A stretch of 64,000 bases of DNA from Allantophomopsis cytisporea (lineage: Eukaryota; Ascomycota; Leotiomycetes; Phacidiales; Phacidiaceae). Every line of letters starts with the position of its first letter. Position 1 is the first letter of the stretch. Below the pieces are notes generated by a model that was given only the letters and a program-made list of their open reading frames with translations, was not told the origin of the DNA and searched no databases. A program made the position numbers and the translations under genes. The stretch is from contig CP103024.1 in assembly GCA_024752435.1 (NCBI GenBank), positions 868,001 through 932,000 on the forward strand, in the 5' to 3' direction. Positions 25,122 to 34,887 of the stretch are shown here, one piece after another.

Positions 25122-26107
25122 TCATACCCCCTCAATCCTCCACCAATTCCCCCCAGCCACCCCCACAAACCCACCCCCATCCCCTTCCCCACCGCCACTT
25201 CCTCCCCCAGCCCCATCTCGACTGCTGCCGGCTTCCCGCATCCCAATCGCCTCCTCCACACTAATCCCCACCGCATACCCCCCCATCTGCACTTCCCGTT
25301 CAACACGCACCCCACCCCGCGCTACAACCCAGATCTCCCCGGCGAGCGAACGGGGGGAATGTACACTTGAATCTGGATGGAAGATTGGATTTGGAATTGC
25401 AGCCGGCGATGAGGATGGGGGATATGCAGCGCCGAATACAACGCTGTACGCTAGCATCCGCGTGGCATTTTCTGTGCCGATTGCTTTCTCGAGGAGCGTG
25501 GTTTGCAGCGTTGAGAGGAGTGCTGCTGTGCTCTGTGGAGACGTCGAGGCCGCGGCTTTGTGCATGTAGATTCGTGATGCTTGGGATGGCGGCAGGCTTG
25601 CTAGAAATTGGGAGGGGAAGCGCGCGCTTAGATCGAGCAGGAGGATTAGGGTGTTGGGGGCTTGGAGGGTTCTTTGGAGGAGGGAGAGAAGGAGTTTGGT
25701 ACGGTGCGGTCCTGTGAGGGTTAGGCGGGGAGTTGGGGTGGGATTGGAGGTTGAGGGGGAGGGGATGGTTAGGTGGGAGTCAAGGGATGGGAGGCCTGTT
25801 AGGGTCGGTTTGGGGGAGATTGAGGTGCGAAGAGTGGTTAGAAGCTGGGGTTGTCAGTATTCTGTTCTTACTGTGTTCGATTATCCGAATTCAGGGAAAT
25901 TGTCTGGTCTAGTCTGTAGATATGATTCTGGTGGTGTTGTGATAGCTTCTTCTAAAGAGTCCTTATCGATAAGGAAATCGACAGAGGCGTGAGAAGTGAA
26001 GTGACGTTGGACTGAAGAAAGACCTCACTTACATCTTCCAAACTCCCACTCTCCTCCTCGACTTCTTTTAACAATCTCCTTCCAGTGCTCTGGGCAACAG
26101 CCGCCAT
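25122..26107 (-). CDS. RecA-fold protein resembling a degenerate Rad51 paralog
   Basis: Model: complement(25122..25844, 26033..26107), 265 residues. The first exon starts MAAVAQ and ends at a GTAAGT donor. The 188-nt intron is long for this window, so a small extra exon inside it is possible. After the junction the protein reads like a Rad51-paralog core: a TGLPSLDSHL element (compare TGxxxLDxxLGGG), then RLTLTGPHRTKLLLSLLQR in the Walker A position, then a hydrophobic LILLLDLSARF strand. The Walker A Gly-Lys-Thr is not canonical, which suggests weak or no ATP hydrolysis. The C-terminus contains a Gly-rich stretch and ends WWRIEGV. Divergent paralogs of this kind (Xrcc2, Psy3 and Csm2 types) act in homologous recombination as structural partners. 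The gene is likely real; the family is a motif-level inference. Confidence 0.5.
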
Positions 26108-26209
26108 TATCACCAAATAGTTGCTTGTCTGTCTCGCGGCCTCGTCTCACACCTGTGTTCAACGTCTCGATTCCGACCCAGCTCCAGCTTCGATCTAGCT
26201 TTCTCAACA
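26108..26209. promoter_or_regulatory. Short bidirectional promoter region
   Basis: Only 102 bp separate the start codons of the minus-strand Rad51-like gene and plus-strand SOM1. Both promoters and both leaders must overlap in this space or in the genes. No TATA box is evident. Confidence 0.5.
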
Positions 26210-26612
26210 ATGCCCCCGCCCGTCGAAGTCTTTCCAGCTTCAATGCTGCCGGCGCGTATTCAAGTGAATGAGCTCGGCCGTGTACGAAAGACAGGCTCCA
26301 CGGAACGGATCGATCTCGCGGAATGTAAGCTCGCTGAGATGCTGCAGTATAAGTGTAACGTGAAGCACGCGACGCCTGGTGGGATGGTTATATGTGAACC
26401 TATTGTGCGACTCTTTAGGAGGTAGGTTGTGTGTTTCGTATGTTGTATTGGAAACAAGCTGGTCGTGGTGGTGGTGATGGTGGCTATCGGAGTTGACGGA
26501 AGTGGTGTGATTGATGAGAGGTATTGTGGCTGATATATATAGATGTGAGGATAAGAAAGGCCAGTTTATGGTTGAGACTACGAGTTGGGAGGGGGAGAGG
26601 AAGATTGAGTGA
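26210..26612 (+). CDS. SOM1: Mitochondrial inner membrane peptidase accessory protein Som1
   Basis: Model: 26210..26421 joined to 26543..26612, 93 residues, with a 121-nt intron splitting an Arg codon. The protein has the Som1-family pattern: VFPASMLPARIQVN near the start, GRVRKTGSTERIDLAECKL, a Cys-containing LQYKCNV, a second Cys in VICEPIVRLFRR, and after splicing CEDKKGQFMVETTSWE. In yeast Som1 associates with the inner membrane peptidase complex (Imp1/Imp2), which removes sorting signals from proteins sent to the intermembrane space. The spaced cysteines fit an intermembrane-space protein stabilised by disulfides, which is an inference. The second exon is absent from simple open-frame views because it is only 70 nt long. 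Confidence 0.88.
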
Positions 26613-27116
26613 AATGTTGTATTTCGGTTTGGTGAAGTTGATAATGATATGTGATTGAAGGCACTGGGGAAAAAATTGGGCTTCTATCTAGCAACACGTC
26701 ACCGCAGCCAAATATACGCAGACTTTCAGAGAGTGAGCAGTGAGGCAAGATGTACAGCTAGAAGCCTGCAACCGAAGGTGTCTTGCTGGCGGAGGAAAGA
26801 TGGAGAGATGTGCTGCCGGAGCTCATCTGGAATAACTTCAACGATTCCGATCACTAAGTACGATATGATGATGTACGATTGGAGAACAAGCATACCTCCA
26901 AGTCATTGCTTGCGGGCATATGGATCACATATCTAAGCACAAACACAACTGGGGAATAGAACCAAGAATCAACATGCTTCTCTGTTCAGAAACTAGCTCA
27001 GTGACTAGCCAATGACCCAATCTCAAAACTCCAGCAAATGCTTTCAGACACCATGCCAGTCGTGCAATACCCAGTCCCTGAACGCCACGCTATAATATCA
27101 CTTTGCACTGAAACGA
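26613..27116. other. Convergent spacer between SOM1 and TAF8
   Basis: About 500 bp between two 3' ends. The one small frame (26655-26936) has no recognisable content. Nothing else seen. Confidence 0.6.
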
Positions 27117-28365
27117 TCAGGCCTTTTCTACCTGTTTCTCCGAAACTGCCTGAGAAGTTTTTCTAGACGGTGCACTACCTTGTCTCCAGTATGGCTTCTC
27201 AGCGTTAACAACTACCCCAGCCTCCTCTACCCCCTCCTTCATCAAATCCTTCATTGTCTTCTCCCACATCTCCTGCCTCTCTCGTGCCTTTGTACTCTTT
27301 CTGCCCCGCTTCTTGCCTCCAACAGTTCCGACCTTGCCAACGTTCACTAATCTTCTCAACGCCTCTTCCCCGTGTCGTGCAGCTTCAGTTGCCTTTTCGC
27401 GGATCTTTCGTGGATCGGTTTCACGATCTGTAAGTTTTGGAGTAGCTTTGTAGGTGTGTTTGCTTGGGAAAGCAGGGAATGATTTAGGGATGTAGCGTAA
27501 GGTGGCTTTGTCTGTAGCACCGTCCAATTCAGGTCCAAGTAATATGGTGGTTGGTACTGGAGTTGGAGGTTCGGGTTCTGGATCAGTGAGAATTGGCTGG
27601 CGTTTGTGTACTGGAATCGGTGGCTTGAGATGCGGGCGGAGTGATGCGCTGGTAAGACCCATCCTCACAAGACCGAATTCGTAGTCTAGAGGTATTGGGA
27701 TGCTGCGTCGTGAAATCAGGGCGGATTTTGTGATGAGTGACATGAGCCGTGAGGTATCTATTTCTTATTAGCAAGGTTTTCACATCCGAATACCAGTAAG
27801 TCATACAAGCATCTACTTCTGCCGCGAAAGATTCCATGGCTTCTTTGGTCGCACCATCAAATCCTATATGCTCAAGTGCCAGAGCAATAGACCGCTTCAA
27901 TTGTATCGCGTAATCGTCATCATAAGATGGTGTAGTATCGACTCTCGGATACACAGGCTCCTCCATTACAAACTCGGGTCTTTTCTCGCTTTGGGGAGCT
28001 GATTCAGGTGATTTTGATTGTTGTGATTGCTCGACCATTGGTACATCTTCTTTCTCAGCCTCTGCTTCCTGTGTTGCTGATTTCTCTTTCTCAGAATCTG
28101 CTTCTTGTATTGCCTCTTCTACAACCTCCTTCACTGCTGCTTCCACCGTCGGCGTAGATGTAGAGGTTTGCGGCGGCGGAGACATTGGAGTATCAATGGA
28201 GCCGGTACGTTGCCTCTTTGTCGTAGGGATTTCATCGGCACCATCGTTGCTCTCTCTTTCCGAGCTCAGCCGTTTCTTGGAACTTTCAGTCGTTTCTTGC
28301 AATGGAGAGACAGGAAGTTGCTCTCCATTCTGCGCAATGGGCGGGCTTTCCTCATCACTCGCCAT
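27117..28365 (-). CDS. TAF8: TFIID subunit TAF8
   Basis: Model: complement(27117..27757, 27807..28365), 399 residues, with one 49-nt intron splitting a Tyr codon. The N-terminus (1-150) is acidic, Ser/Pro/Glu-rich and disordered. A histone fold of the bromodomain-associated type spans about 153-225 (LKRSIALALEHIGF, then across the junction into SLITKSALISRR). The TAF8 C-terminal domain lies at about 273-322, with IPKSFPAFPSKHTYKATP and the DPRKIREKATEAARHGEEAL motif. TAF8 pairs with TAF10 through histone folds and links lobes of TFIID at RNA polymerase II promoters. An in-frame ATG 46 codons upstream (28503) has poorer context and leaves only 80 bp to the divergent COX9 start, so the MASDEE start was preferred. 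A basic tail with GKKRGRKS could serve nuclear import. Confidence 0.93.
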
Positions 28366-28583
28366 GTTGCGGATGTGAGAGGAGCTCTGATGTTTGTTGT
28401 TCGATGGTAGGCGATCGTAGCCTTGGAGTCGCGCTTTCGCGATCTGACGTTGATTGGCTGGCGGCGTGTAGGTCTTGGCGTGGTCGCTTAGTGCCAAAGT
28501 CATTCGACCTCATCTGGGACGGTATCACGACTCCGATTTCGAATCACGATCAATTACACCGATTTCCCCATAACTCATACATA

Positions 28584-29110
28584 ATGGCAATTGCACCAAT
28601 CACTGGCGTAAGTAGATCCTCTATTTCTTGAATTGAAGTTTCTGCGAGCTTTGTACGTGCTGTTGGACGTGGTGAACTCGGCTGACTTTGTTATTGCAGA
28701 TGCTCCGTAGGGGCCTTGTTCTCGACCTTAGCGTTGCTTTCGGTAAGTCGATTGAAATTTAAGGAACCGAATGAACGTGGTTTTGGGAGTTGAAGAAGAG
28801 TTCTGTGGTTTAGGACGATTGGACGTAGATGTGGGGGAACACAACGGATCTTAAGGAGATGGCTGGATGCGGAAGGGTGGCATAATACAACAGAGAACAA
28901 TGACTGATTGATATTGTCAAACAGGTCTCGGAACCTCCGCCGGATACCTTTTCTGGTATGTTCACAAACTTTGGTCCTTAAATGGGCCAATAGCAAGCGT
29001 TGGAAACTAATCACATCAATAGGTACGGTTACCACGTCCCAACTGTCCGCAAGAGAGATGCTTTCTACTCTAAGCTCGAGGACGAGAGAGCTGCCAACGC
29101 CAATGCATAA
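28584..29110 (+). CDS. COX9: Cytochrome c oxidase subunit VIIa (fungal Cox9)
   Basis: Model: 28584..28607, 28700..28742, 28925..28955, 29023..29110, giving 61 residues from four tiny exons. The assembled protein starts MAIAPITGMLRRGLVLDL, continues through a single transmembrane helix with GLGTSAGYLFWYGYHVP, and ends in a charged KLEDERAANANA tail. This is the typical length and pattern of the fungal subunit of mitochondrial complex IV: a short matrix segment, one membrane helix and an intermembrane-space tail. All three introns have GTAAGT or GTATGT donors and CAG or TAG acceptors. The exons are too short to appear as open frames. Introns 1 and 2 (92 and 182 nt) are longer than average. The gene diverges from TAF8 across a short shared promoter of 218 bp. 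Confidence 0.95.
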
Positions 29111-30814
29111 ATATACTACGATCGATAGACTTTGCGGAATTGAGACGATAGAGAGCATGGATGGGTGGCTTGGTGTGGGTGGATATGAAGGATCACGTCA
29201 AGTGGCATTCTGTACAAACACAAGAACAATCAAGCATTGAACACACACTTCGCCTGGTTTTGAACCATGTTTAGACTGCCTTTTTCTGTTCTCCCAAGAT
29301 TTCAGACATGGCGCCATTATGGATGAATCACGTGAAGGCTGCTATGGAGCTTCGGAATACCTGGAAAAAGGCACAGCAAATATAGCGAAGGCTGGTAGCT
29401 ATGCGGTAGACATGGTAGGGTGGGAAAGGTAGGATATGAGCAAAGGTACGAGTTGGTAAGTGTTCTTCCATTATCTCCAATACAAGACATGGTATCTTGA
29501 TGGCTAGGTACGCCTTTCAAACCAGGTCAAGCGGTAGAGAATATGTTACGTGAACCATCGCAATCTGTTGGAAAAGCAGATATCGTTGTTCGTGAGCCTG
29601 AGTTCGAGGTTCTGTTGTGAACAAGAAAAGCCAAGACCAAGAGTGACTAGTCTTCAACACATGTTGCAAAAAATGAATAGCATACAAAGGTATCTCCAGT
29701 AACACATAATACCTTGCAGCAGTGTTCTCAAGCTTGAGCAGGCAGACATTGCACACTTTGAAACCACACAGTCTGTCTGGAGGCTCAAATATATTGCCAG
29801 CAATGTTTATGTCTGTCACGTCTCCTCATAATCTGTATTGTTACAGACCTGTTGCAATAGGACTGATACTTCGAGATGATCAAAGTTCGACTTATCTTTT
29901 CATACTGAAAGGCCCTCCTGAATCAATGAAGCAATGATCATCATACCCTAGCCTGATAAATCCAAGCTGTTTGACGTATGGAATCAATATTGCTCTAGTT
30001 TTCATGTATCAACACTATGGAATATGGATAAGTTGTCCTGAGCACGTAGACCATCATATGTCATATATCAATAAGCTAGCAAGAGATGACAAGGTATATA
30101 CTAGCAACAAGAGAACAGTTTTACTGACAATAGCATTCTATATATGTACGCTGCAGCTACAGAAAGTATCGTATTATCAAGGTCCGCCTTCATGGAGCAT
30201 ATATGCAGATAGTAGACCTCAGCTCGTACCTGTCTTCCTCTCCGACTAACACTATGAGAAACATGACTCTGGCTTGATACTGGTAACGCTGGATGATACA
30301 TGACAGACCTCATTGTGTCGACAGATCTCTTCTAGCGGATGAAGGCGGCATCATCGTCAAAACCGTTGAGGTGGCCGCCCTGACTGTGCACAAGAACCTG
30401 ACTTATACGTGAGCGTCATGGCACAAAAGGTGAGAATATTATGCAACATAATGTGAAAACACCGAATAATTCACAAAATTACAACAAAATCTACAAATTA
30501 AACCGTCGGAACATCAACATTCATCTTCCGTCCAAGTAGCCATAATAATCAATCGATACTGGTCTTGTCGTTGTTCTTTCTTACGAGACTTTACTTTTTC
30601 GTGAGGCTCTCCAAGGCTCAAGTTGCAAATCAACACATCTTCGACGTCGAACCTTTAGCGCGAACTATAAGCGAGACTGCCCTAGGTTTTCCCACACTCG
30701 GTTTTGCTGTGCGATTTTGAAGATCGCAGCCGAACATTCGACGACGATATAATTCGAAGGTCCCTCCTCAGCCCACAGTCACCTTCTTAGTCGATTCCGA
30801 ACCCAATCGCCAAC
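29111..30814. other. Spacer upstream of RACK1/Cpc2
   Basis: About 1.7 kb. The first part is the 3' flank of COX9. The last 350 bp, with CT and CAA tracts and a good CCAAC context at the start codon, is probably the RACK1 promoter and leader. No gene recognised. Confidence 0.6.
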
Positions 30815-32145
30815 ATGACTGAGCAATTGATTCTTAAGGGTACCCTCGAGGGCCACAGCGGCTGGGTCACCAGTTTGGCTACCTCTTTGGAGAAGTATGC
30901 GCGCCCGCATCAAAACTTCAGCTTCAGAGATGAGGATGATGGAAGAAGAAAATTCTGGAGAACTTGGAAACTGACAGCAATGCAGCCCAAACATGCTCCT
31001 TTCTGGTTCCCGTGACAAGACCTTGATCATCTGGAACTTGACTCGCGACGAGACCTCCTACGGTTACCCAAAGAGATCCCTTCACGGTCACTCTCACATC
31101 GTTTCCGACTGTGTACGTTTTGGCAAAGATATCTCCGAAAGATGGCAGTGAGCAAGGGAAGCTGAGACGTGTGTGTTTAGGTTATCTCCTCTGACGGTGC
31201 TTACGCTCTTTCCGCCTCCTGGGATAAGACTCTCCGCCTCTGGGAGCTCTCCACCGGAACCACCACCCGCCGTTTCGTCGGACACACCAACGACGTTCTC
31301 TCTGTCTCCTTCTCCGCCGACAACCGTCAGATCGTCTCCGGTTCCCGTGACCGCACCATCAAGCTCTGGAACACCCTTGGTGACTGCAAGTTCACCATCA
31401 CCGAGAAGGGCCACACCGAGTGGGTTTCCTGCGTTAGATTCTCTCCAAACCCACAAAACCCAGTTATTGTCTCCTCCGGATGGGACAAGCTCGTTAAGGT
31501 ACGTAAAATTGCTATTTTGGTTGTGGGTGGACTTCGAGAGCATGTTCGATATTTATATGATGCTTGCAAACGTATTTGCTACTTCAGAGCCTGGGAGACC
31601 AGCGCCATGAGACAATTTTTTCACCATTGCCCTGATTCTAAATCGAAATGCTTTCTCGGAGTTTTCACAGCACCAAAGTTTTCCTAGCAAAGAACTATGA
31701 GCTGACTGAGAATCCTTAGGTTTGGGAGCTCTCTTCCTGCCGTCTCCAGACTGACCACATTGGTCACTCTGGTTACATCAACACCGTCACCATCTCTCCA
31801 GATGGATCCCTTTGCGCTTCCGGTGGAAAGGACGGAACCACCATGCTTTGGGACCTTAACGAGTCCAAGCACCTTTACTCCTTGAACGCCGGTGACGAGA
31901 TCCACGCCCTTGTTTTCTCGCCAAACCGATACTGGCTTTGCGCCGCCACTTCTTCCAGCATCATCATCTTTGACTTGGAGAAGAAGAGCAAGGTCGATGA
32001 GTTGAAGCCAGAGTTCCAGGAGGTTGGAAAGAAGAGCAGAGAGCCAGAGTGTGTTTCTTTGGCATGGAGTGCCGATGGCCAGACCTTGTTCGCTGGTTAC
32101 ACCGACAACCTCATCCGTGCTTGGGGTGTTATGTCAAGGGCTTAG
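30815..32145 (+). CDS. cpc-2: RACK1/Cpc2 seven-WD40 ribosomal scaffold protein
   Basis: Model: 30815..30894, 30986..31112, 31181..31498, 31720..32145, 316 residues, the standard length for fungal RACK1. It starts MTEQLILKGTLEGHSGWV and contains seven WD40 blades, with recognisable GH...WD pairs such as GSRDKTLIIWN, SASWDKTLRLWE, GSRDRTIKLWN, SSGWDKLVKVWE and SGGKDGTTMLWD, ending IRAWGVMSRA. The protein binds the head of the 40S ribosomal subunit and links translation with kinase signalling and amino-acid control. Strong preference for C-ending codons (CTC, ACC, GTC) fits very high expression. Introns are 91, 68 and 221 nt. The third is unusually long and carries a snoRNA, as does the yeast orthologue ASC1. 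Assignment is essentially certain. Confidence 0.98.
31545..31647 (+). ncRNA. snR24: Intronic box C/D snoRNA, U24/snR24 type
   Basis: It lies wholly inside intron 3 of RACK1. Elements in order: a terminal-stem strand TTCGAT (545-550 of this kilobase), box C ATGATGC (31557-31563), a guide TATTTGCTACTTCAGA (31573-31588) ending in a D'-like CAGA, box C' ATGAGAC (31607-31613), a second guide region with CACCATTGCC, box D CTGA (31632-31635), and the matching stem strand ATCGAA (31642-31647). The guide sequence and the host gene both correspond to U24/snR24, which in yeast sits in the ASC1 intron and directs 2'-O-methylation of 25S rRNA. The limits given include the stem; the mature RNA is probably a few bases shorter at each end. 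Box C has one departure from RUGAUGA at the last base. Confidence 0.88.
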
Positions 32146-32893
32146 GGCGTCTATTGATGGTGCGTTGGGGAGGACTTTGCGGGCTTTGCGGACCTTCCAC
32201 CATTTAAGGTGGAATTGTACTCAGAAGTAGCTTGATTTTCCTACGAGCTCAATGAAAATCTGAAACTTCATATGGGCTTGTGCATGTTCACTGTGATTTC
32301 TGAAGAGTTTTGATACTTGAACCATGGAGATGTATTGTTCCATGGGATATCTATGAACACCCTTACGCTACCATGGTCAAGATAGTATCACATCTGGTCT
32401 CACAGCTAGTCCTTAGCACAGTCAAATACCAAAAAGTTCAAACTGCTTTGTGAATTTGTATATAGTATCTGCTAATCATTAACACACATTGCGAATAGAT
32501 GTATCATCGTGCTCTCAATGTCTCGCAATTCAGAAAAGAACAACGCATCCAATAGTCAAAGTAATTTCTAACCTATGTTCCATGCCTAACCTTCCATCCA
32601 GACTCCAGGCATGTGTCGGCCAGACCTAATATACATAATCGTGATTCCATCATTGTCATTTCCCATATTAATCCATCTTGGGACATGCCAAGAGCGTCCT
32701 TCTGCCTCAAACCTGCCACAGTTTCCAGCATCGAGGTTTGATCGTCCTTCTGAATGCTTGAGTCCGACCACAGGAACTCCGCCTTACCATCGTCAATCAT
32801 TCCTGGTCCATCGATTATTCGTCCCTTCCGAGTTCTCGTTCAAAAATTGTCTCCATTCACTTTCTCTGAGCAATTTCACGCCGACTGCCCATT
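32146..32893. other. Convergent spacer
   Basis: 3' flanks of RACK1 and of the minus-strand membrane protein. Open frames across 32611-33233 are mirror images of the low-complexity coding sequence on the other strand. Nothing recognised. Confidence 0.6.
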
Positions 32894-33547
32894 TCAACCT
32901 CCCAGCCCACCCTCCAACCTCCGCTCCCTCCCAAATTGCGCTGCACTCGGCCTCATCAGATCCCCCACATCATCATCCAACGCCTCAAACTCCCTCTCAC
33001 GCCTCAAACTCGTCTCATCCCGCGCCAGAGTCCGCATCGGCACCGCCACACCTCCCTCCACCCTCCCTCCATTCTCAGCGCCCTCCCCATCAACACCCCG
33101 CTCATCACCACCCCTCACCGACACCGCACTAATACTCGGCGGCTTGTCACCCGCGTCATACGGCGGCGGCGGCATCCCCGCCTCATCCAGACCATCCTCC
33201 TCCTCCCTCACATGCGCCTCTCTCGCGCCATAGCCGGCTCTCCACCGCCCCATGCCCATGCCCATCCCCATGCCCAGCCTCGCGCCGCGGAAGTTGTCTC
33301 CGGTCCAGCGACGTCCCGGCCCGCTGAAGTACGCGACGTCCTGTGACAGTGCGGATTGGGCTTGGTGCAGTGCTGCCATCTGTTTGGCGCGCTTGCGCCG
33401 CGCGTAGTAGATCAAGGGTAGGACTAGTAGGATTACGGCGACGACTACCACCACGAAATACCAGTTGAAGGTTGTGCCCGAGGGGTTTTTGGGTTCCGAC
33501 TGGGCGGCTATGAGGGGGAGGAGGAGGGCTAGAAGGAGAAGATTCAT
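32894..33547 (-). CDS. Small single-pass membrane protein with PY motif
   Basis: A single-exon gene of 217 residues that I do not recognise as a named protein. Residues 1-16 form a signal peptide (MNLLLLALLLPLIAAQ). A short luminal part is followed by a transmembrane helix at about 29-49 (WYFVVVVVAVILLVLPLIYY), and then a stop-transfer cluster RRKRAK. The cytosolic tail holds a Met-Gly run at 92-100, an acidic EEED patch, PPPPY at 126-130, and a charged C-terminal region. A type I topology with a juxtamembrane basic patch and a PPxY motif is typical of adaptors or cargo recognised by Rsp5/NEDD4 ubiquitin ligases in the secretory or endocytic route; that role is an inference. High GC at third positions and absence of credible frames on the opposite strand support it as a true gene. 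Confidence 0.75.
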   Translation of the reverse strand: MNLLLLALLLPLIAAQSEPKNPSGTTFNWYFVVVVVAVILLVLPLIYYARRKRAKQMAALHQAQSALSQDVAYFSGPGRRWTGDNFRGARLGMGMGMGMGRWRAGYGAREAHVREEEDGLDEAGMPPPPYDAGDKPPSISAVSVRGGDERGVDGEGAENGGRVEGGVAVPMRTLARDETSLRREREFEALDDDVGDLMRPSAAQFGRERRLEGGLGG

Positions 33548-34274
33548 GGTGATTTTAGAAGCGTGTGATCAGCTCCGCCGAGCTTAGGTTTATGGATATT
33601 TCTTGAAACTTGCGATCGAGGGCTCTGAGCAGGAAATTGATTTTGTGCGTGGATTTGGATTTGTCTTTTTGATGGGGGAATTTTGTCGAGTTCAACACCG
33701 GTCGATCATGGTTTCAAGCGGTGGCGCTCGTGTTAAAAAGGCGCTGGAGATATAGGATTCTATCGGACGGGGCGCAGTGGTTGATGACGCACGCTTCAAA
33801 GCTCGTATCCAGGCACCAGACGAGAATTATCAGGTATTCGTAGAGGTAATTGCTGTAGGTAGAAGAGCAGATGAGTTCCTCGGCGCAGTGTTAGTTTTTT
33901 TTTTTACAAGACGACGTCCATGACGATTGCTTATGAATGAATGATATGATAAAGAGCAGATATGCGCGGGGTACAGGGCCACCATATAGGCAGGTTGTCT
34001 GTTATTGGAGTCGTTTCAATCTTTGTGTGCGCGCACGCGCCCCGTTAAGTCCGGCAATATCGGAAGCGTTGGGGGCGGATGTTGTGGCACACACCGGGCT
34101 GGTACCTCTCCGCCAGAGTCGAGCTCTTGTGTTTGGCCTTTTTGCGCACCAAAGCAAAACTGCCAGACTGCAAAACTAAACTCCGCCGAGACTGCAGTGT
34201 CTACCAGACTGTGTGCACGTGCACATTCTTCGACGACTTCGTAGGGCTGATTCTCTTCATCCTCCTCTATCGCA
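33548..34274. other. Divergent spacer between membrane protein and TFB5
   Basis: About 730 bp holding promoters of both neighbours. Includes a T9 run near 33897. No gene recognised; open frames on both strands at 33937-34339 overlap TFB5 exon 1 and have no domain. Confidence 0.55.
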
Positions 34275-34657
34275 ATGCCGAAAGCTGTGAAAGGTGAGTT
34301 CGTCTCTTCTTCCTTCCTTCCTTCCTTCCTTCTCTGCATTTTGTACTCCTTTCCGGGTGTGTTGCTTTTTTTCTGGGCTTGCTTTCGGAAGGATGAGGCT
34401 GAGCAAGGCTAGGTGTGCTGGTCGAATGCGACCCGTCTATTAAATCGATCATCGTGAAGATCGACAGCGAGAAGCATGACTTTATTGTTGAGGAGCTGGA
34501 TGACCAGACACTCGTGATCAAAGAGAGCATGCTGCAGATCTTGAAGATGCGTCTGGAAGAGGTAGATTCCATGTGAGATGTGTATCGAGTGTTTGCTGAT
34601 ATCTTGCAGGCTTTGGCGGAGACTCAACAACCCCCTGATGATTCGGGCTCTGAGTAG
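34275..34657 (+). CDS. TFB5: TFIIH subunit Tfb5 (TTDA/GTF2H5)
   Basis: Model: 34275..34293, 34413..34561, 34610..34657, 71 residues. The protein reads MPKAVKGVLVECDPSIK, then IIVKIDSEKHDFIVEELDD, LVIKESMLQILKMRLEE and an acidic tail ending DDSGSE. This is the full Tfb5 fold and length. Tfb5 stabilises TFIIH by binding the Tfb2 (p52) subunit and is needed for nucleotide excision repair. The last intron (48 nt) uses a weak GTAGAT donor; reading through it would stop after VDSM, giving an ending unlike the family. The spliced tail with CTGAT branch point and TTGCAG acceptor restores the usual acidic terminus. Intron 1 (119 nt) contains a TTCC microsatellite at about 34311-34331. All exons are short, so the gene is easily missed. 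Confidence 0.93.
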
Positions 34658-34887
34658 GATGGGAATTAGGTTTATCCATTGCATTGGAGAATTGGGATGG
34701 GCGTTCGGTGTGGCGTTGGGCTTGAGAAAAAGATCATAGTTGTTAGACGTGACTTGAATATCTGGTGAAGGGACTAATATCTGACTATCAGGTAGATAAG
34801 AGAATCAAAACAGAACATTTAAGAGGCGATTTATTTATGGCTCTATTTAATGGTTCATGTATATCATATCTTAATGGCTCTTGCTAT

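Noticed and set aside
30895..30985. Possible second box C/D snoRNA in RACK1 intron 1 (GATGATGG and CTGA)
   Set aside because: The boxes are only about 40 nt apart with no terminal stem or internal C'/D' pair.
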